A stretch of DNA of 64,000 bases from Butyricimonas faecalis (GTDB taxonomy: Bacteria; Bacteroidota; Bacteroidia; Bacteroidales; Marinifilaceae): positions 3,100,001-3,164,000 of the forward strand of contig NZ_CP032819.1 of assembly GCF_003991565.1 (NCBI RefSeq), written 5' to 3'. Positions within the stretch are counted from its first letter, which is position 1; every line of letters begins with the position of its first letter. This document shows, piece after piece, positions 61,855-64,000 of this stretch. Made by a program: the position numbers and the translations under genes. The notes beneath the pieces are model-generated. The model searched no databases. It saw only the letters and a list, made by a program, of their open reading frames with translations, and had not been told where the DNA came from.

Positions 61855-62960
61855 ATGAAAAAGATTTTTTTTATATTATTGATCGTCATGTTATCAGTTC
61901 CGGCGTTAGCACAAACAAATTTTCGTGATGTTACTTATAAGGAGGCTATCGTTATCGCCAGAGCTGAAAAAAACAGGTGTTTATTGATTTTTATACATCT
62001 TGGTGCGGACCATGCAAGATGATGATGAAGAATATATTCCCGTTAAAAGAGGTAGGGAATTATCTAAATGCTAAATTCGTCTGTATAAAGATTGATGCAG
62101 AAAAAGGTGAGGGACCAGAATTGGCCAAACGGTACAAGGTGAAAGCGTATCCGACCTTTGTGGTGATTGATCCCGAAGAGAAAGTGTTGATGATAAAAGA
62201 AGGGGGGGATTTTGATGGAAAGGAGTTTATTGGAAGTATTGATCGTCGGATAGATCCAAATAAAACGCCAGAACGTATGCAACAACGTTATGAAAATGGA
62301 GAACGTACGGCCGACTTGATTTCTGCTTATGCGGGTCTGAAAATGGAGGAAGTTTATAAAAACCGTCAACCGGATATGACCAAGAAGGAAGAGGCTTTCA
62401 AGATGGTGCAGGATTATTTTGATGGCTTGAAGGATAAGGAGCGTTTGGCAGAAGAAAACTTGTTTATCTATACGACTTACACGGAGAGTCCTGCAGATGC
62501 AATCGCTCAATATATGATTGCGAACCGGGATAAGTTTGCTCCCGCGATCAAGAGTAATATTTCTGATCGAATAGAAAAACTGTACAAAATGGATGTTTTA
62601 AATTACCTGACGGCACGGATCCCTTTTAATCAACAACAGTATGATATTGTGAAAAAAGGAGTTATGGATCTTGGATTGAATAAAGATGGTTATTATACGA
62701 CGGCATTCCGCTTTATTGAATCTTACGGTAAAGGGGATATGGATGCTTTCATGACGTTATGCGAGAAAGAGTATGATCAGTTGAATGATGATTACAAGTC
62801 TTCCCTCATGTATAGTTTTGCTAATGTGTTTGCTAATGCGGATGAGACGGTGAAAAAACGGGCGGCAAAATTTATACGTCATTCATTCCTAGATATGGAT
62901 GCGACCATGATTATATTTGTGGCCCAACAACTTATGCAATTGGAAGGTAAAGGTCATTGA
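61855..62960 (+). pseudogene. exported thioredoxin-family protein, 5' part shifted by one base
   Basis: The ATG at 61855 starts MKKIFFILLIVMLSVPALAQ, a signal peptide, followed by TNFRDVTYKEAIVIARAE, and then the frame fails. Adding one A to the A7 run at 61967-61973 continues as AEKKQVFIDFYTSWCGPCKMMMKN, so the full protein is about 369 residues. The active site is WCGPC, a full redox thioredoxin motif, followed by cis-Pro region KAYPTFVVID. A helical C-terminal region of about 200 residues is of unknown role. Last gene of the SusCD operon. Confidence 0.85.
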
Positions 62961-63006
62961 TGATCGAAAATATTAAAAGAGGCTTTCGAAATCGAATCGT
63001 TGAATG

Positions 63007-63041
63007 TCCCGGTTCTCTGAAGTAGAGGCCGGGATATTTTT
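63007..63041 (+). terminator. terminator of the SusCD operon
   Basis: TCCCGG (63007-63012) pairs with CCGGGA (63029-63034), with a second stem CTCT/AGAG inside, followed by a T run. Confidence 0.75.
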
Positions 63042-63137
63042 ATGATAAGATTTGTTTGGAAAAAAGATATTTCTTTGCATGAATGATGGGTTGTTGGCGC
63101 TTTTTTTATACTTTAGCCGAACTAATTTGAAAATGTG

Positions 63138-64000
63138 ATGGATATGTATACCGTAGATGAACTTAGAGCAATTATAAAGGAAGAGTTAGATAAGAAAGAG
63201 TATATACAGGAGCCGTATTCCCTGTTTGAGCCGATTCTCTATATTTTGGAGGATGGAGGGAAACGCCTGCGACCGCTTTTGACATTAATGGCTTATAATC
63301 TTTACCGGGAAGATATAGAGAGGGTACTGAAATCCGCTATCGGGATCGAGATATTCCACAATTACACGTTGCTGCATGATGATGTGATGGATGACGCGGA
63401 GTTACGGAGAGGCAGGCCGACGGTTCATAAAAAGTGGAACAGTAACGTGGCCATTTTGAGTGGTGATGCGGCAGCTATCACGGCTTATCAGTGCATTGAG
63501 CATTGCGAGGACAAGTATTTGCGCCGGGCGATTGATTTCTTTAACCAAGTGGCGATGGATGTGTGTCGGGGACAACAGTATGATATGTTGTTCGAGACTC
63601 GGAATGATGTTTCGGAGGAGGAATATATCGAGATGATTTATTTGAAGACTTCGGTGTTGATTGCCGGAAGTTTACGGCATGGAGCTTTGTTGGCGGATGC
63701 TCCGGAGCATGAATATAACGCTTTGTATGAATTCGGGGGCTATCTGGGGTTGGCCTTCCAATTGCAGGATGATTACCTGGACGTGTATGGTGACGTGGCG
63801 GAATTCGGGAAAAACATCGGTGGCGATATTGTGGCTAATAAAAAGACTTATATGCTGATCAAGGCGTTGGAGTTGGCCGATCCGGAGACAAAAGAGGAGT
63901 TGTGGGGATGGATCGAACGAAAAGAGTTTGATCACGAGGAGAAGATCAAGGCGGTAACCAGGATATACGATCGTCTGGGAATTAAAGAGGTTGCTTTCGC
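63138..64000 (+). CDS. polyprenyl diphosphate synthase, 3' end outside window
   Basis: Starts at the ATG at 63138 (MDMYTVDELRAIIKEELDKK) and is open to the last base; about 287 residues visible. It has GGKRLRP (isopentenyl-PP binding), the first Asp-rich motif LLHDDVMDDAELRRG, the KTSVL block and the second Asp-rich motif FQLQDDYLDVYGD. Small residues before the first DDxxD suggest a short- or medium-chain product, but the exact length cannot be told. It uses isoprenoid units from the dxs/MEP pathway to make quinone tails or carrier lipids. Confidence 0.93.
   Translation, partial: MDMYTVDELRAIIKEELDKKEYIQEPYSLFEPILYILEDGGKRLRPLLTLMAYNLYREDIERVLKSAIGIEIFHNYTLLHDDVMDDAELRRGRPTVHKKWNSNVAILSGDAAAITAYQCIEHCEDKYLRRAIDFFNQVAMDVCRGQQYDMLFETRNDVSEEEYIEMIYLKTSVLIAGSLRHGALLADAPEHEYNALYEFGGYLGLAFQLQDDYLDVYGDVAEFGKNIGGDIVANKKTYMLIKALELADPETKEELWGWIERKEFDHEEKIKAVTRIYDRLGIKEVAF

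Noticed and set aside
52792..62960. Calling the SusCD operon a polysaccharide utilisation locus
   Set aside because: No carbohydrate-active enzyme gene is present; only SusC and SusD are shared with such loci.

Overview
The window is chromosomal DNA from a Gram-negative anaerobe of the order Bacteroidales. Supporting signs are promoters of the Bacteroidota type (TTTG, about 19-20 bases, then TAnnTTTG), a SusC/SusD pair driven by an ECF sigma factor and a FecR anti-sigma, many lipoproteins and outer-membrane barrels, and a tRNA without an encoded CCA end. The SusC with an N-terminal STN domain, followed by DUF4843 and PKD-like lipoproteins and a thioredoxin, is a layout I associate with Odoribacteraceae such as Butyricimonas or Odoribacter. 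That placement is inference.

Layout. 1-7.3 kb: the end of a TlpA-like protein, a small barrel protein, dusB, a nitroreductase, gltX and a lipid acyltransferase operon. 7.4-14.4 kb: an aminotransferase, a porin plus GATE-domain membrane protein, a Crp/Fnr regulator, dxs and pyrH. 14.5-19.3 kb: an envelope glycosylation cluster (polyprenyl-phosphate sugar transferase, duplicated LAB_N membrane protein, two ArnT/PMT-type transferases). 19.4-24.5 kb: a Schlafen/AlbA-type ATP-binding regulator with an internal 42-bp tandem repeat, a HAD phosphatase, and rplM-rpsI-rpsB-tsf. 25-34.3 kb: hemW, asnS, rpoN (frameshifted), two SPOR lipoproteins (one frameshifted), a cyclophilin and mutS.

34.3-39.2 kb is a visibly AT-rich integrated element of about 4.8 kb, bounded by a perfect 22-bp direct repeat (34328-34349 and 39148-39169). 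It carries a tyrosine integrase, a NUMOD3-like small basic protein, an 84-residue unknown, a small serine recombinase and a replication-initiator-like protein split by a frameshift. It sits in the gap between divergent mutS and deoC. The repeated core contains the likely -7 element of the mutS promoter, so insertion keeps that element but replaces everything upstream of it. This is the most interesting feature of the window, because the element could set mutS expression and so the mutation rate.

39.3-51.9 kb: deoC; an RDD protein divergent from a SpoIIM / membrane protein / DUF4129 / DUF4350 / MoxR / DUF58 operon; an MMPL/RND exporter; MazG; a four-helix-bundle protein flanked by inverted repeats; dtd; and a second aminotransferase. 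52.3 kb: tRNA-Arg(CCT). 52.8-63.0 kb: ECF sigma, FecR, SusC, SusD, DUF4843 lipoprotein, PKD-like lipoprotein and thioredoxin. The window ends inside a polyprenyl diphosphate synthase gene.

Five genes (rpoN, a SPOR lipoprotein, the element's rep, the PKD-like lipoprotein and the thioredoxin) are each broken by one base gained or lost in a homopolymer of 4-8 bases. The simplest explanation is homopolymer sequencing error. The same pattern is also what loss of MutS-dependent mismatch repair produces, and the mutS promoter is the site of the insertion.
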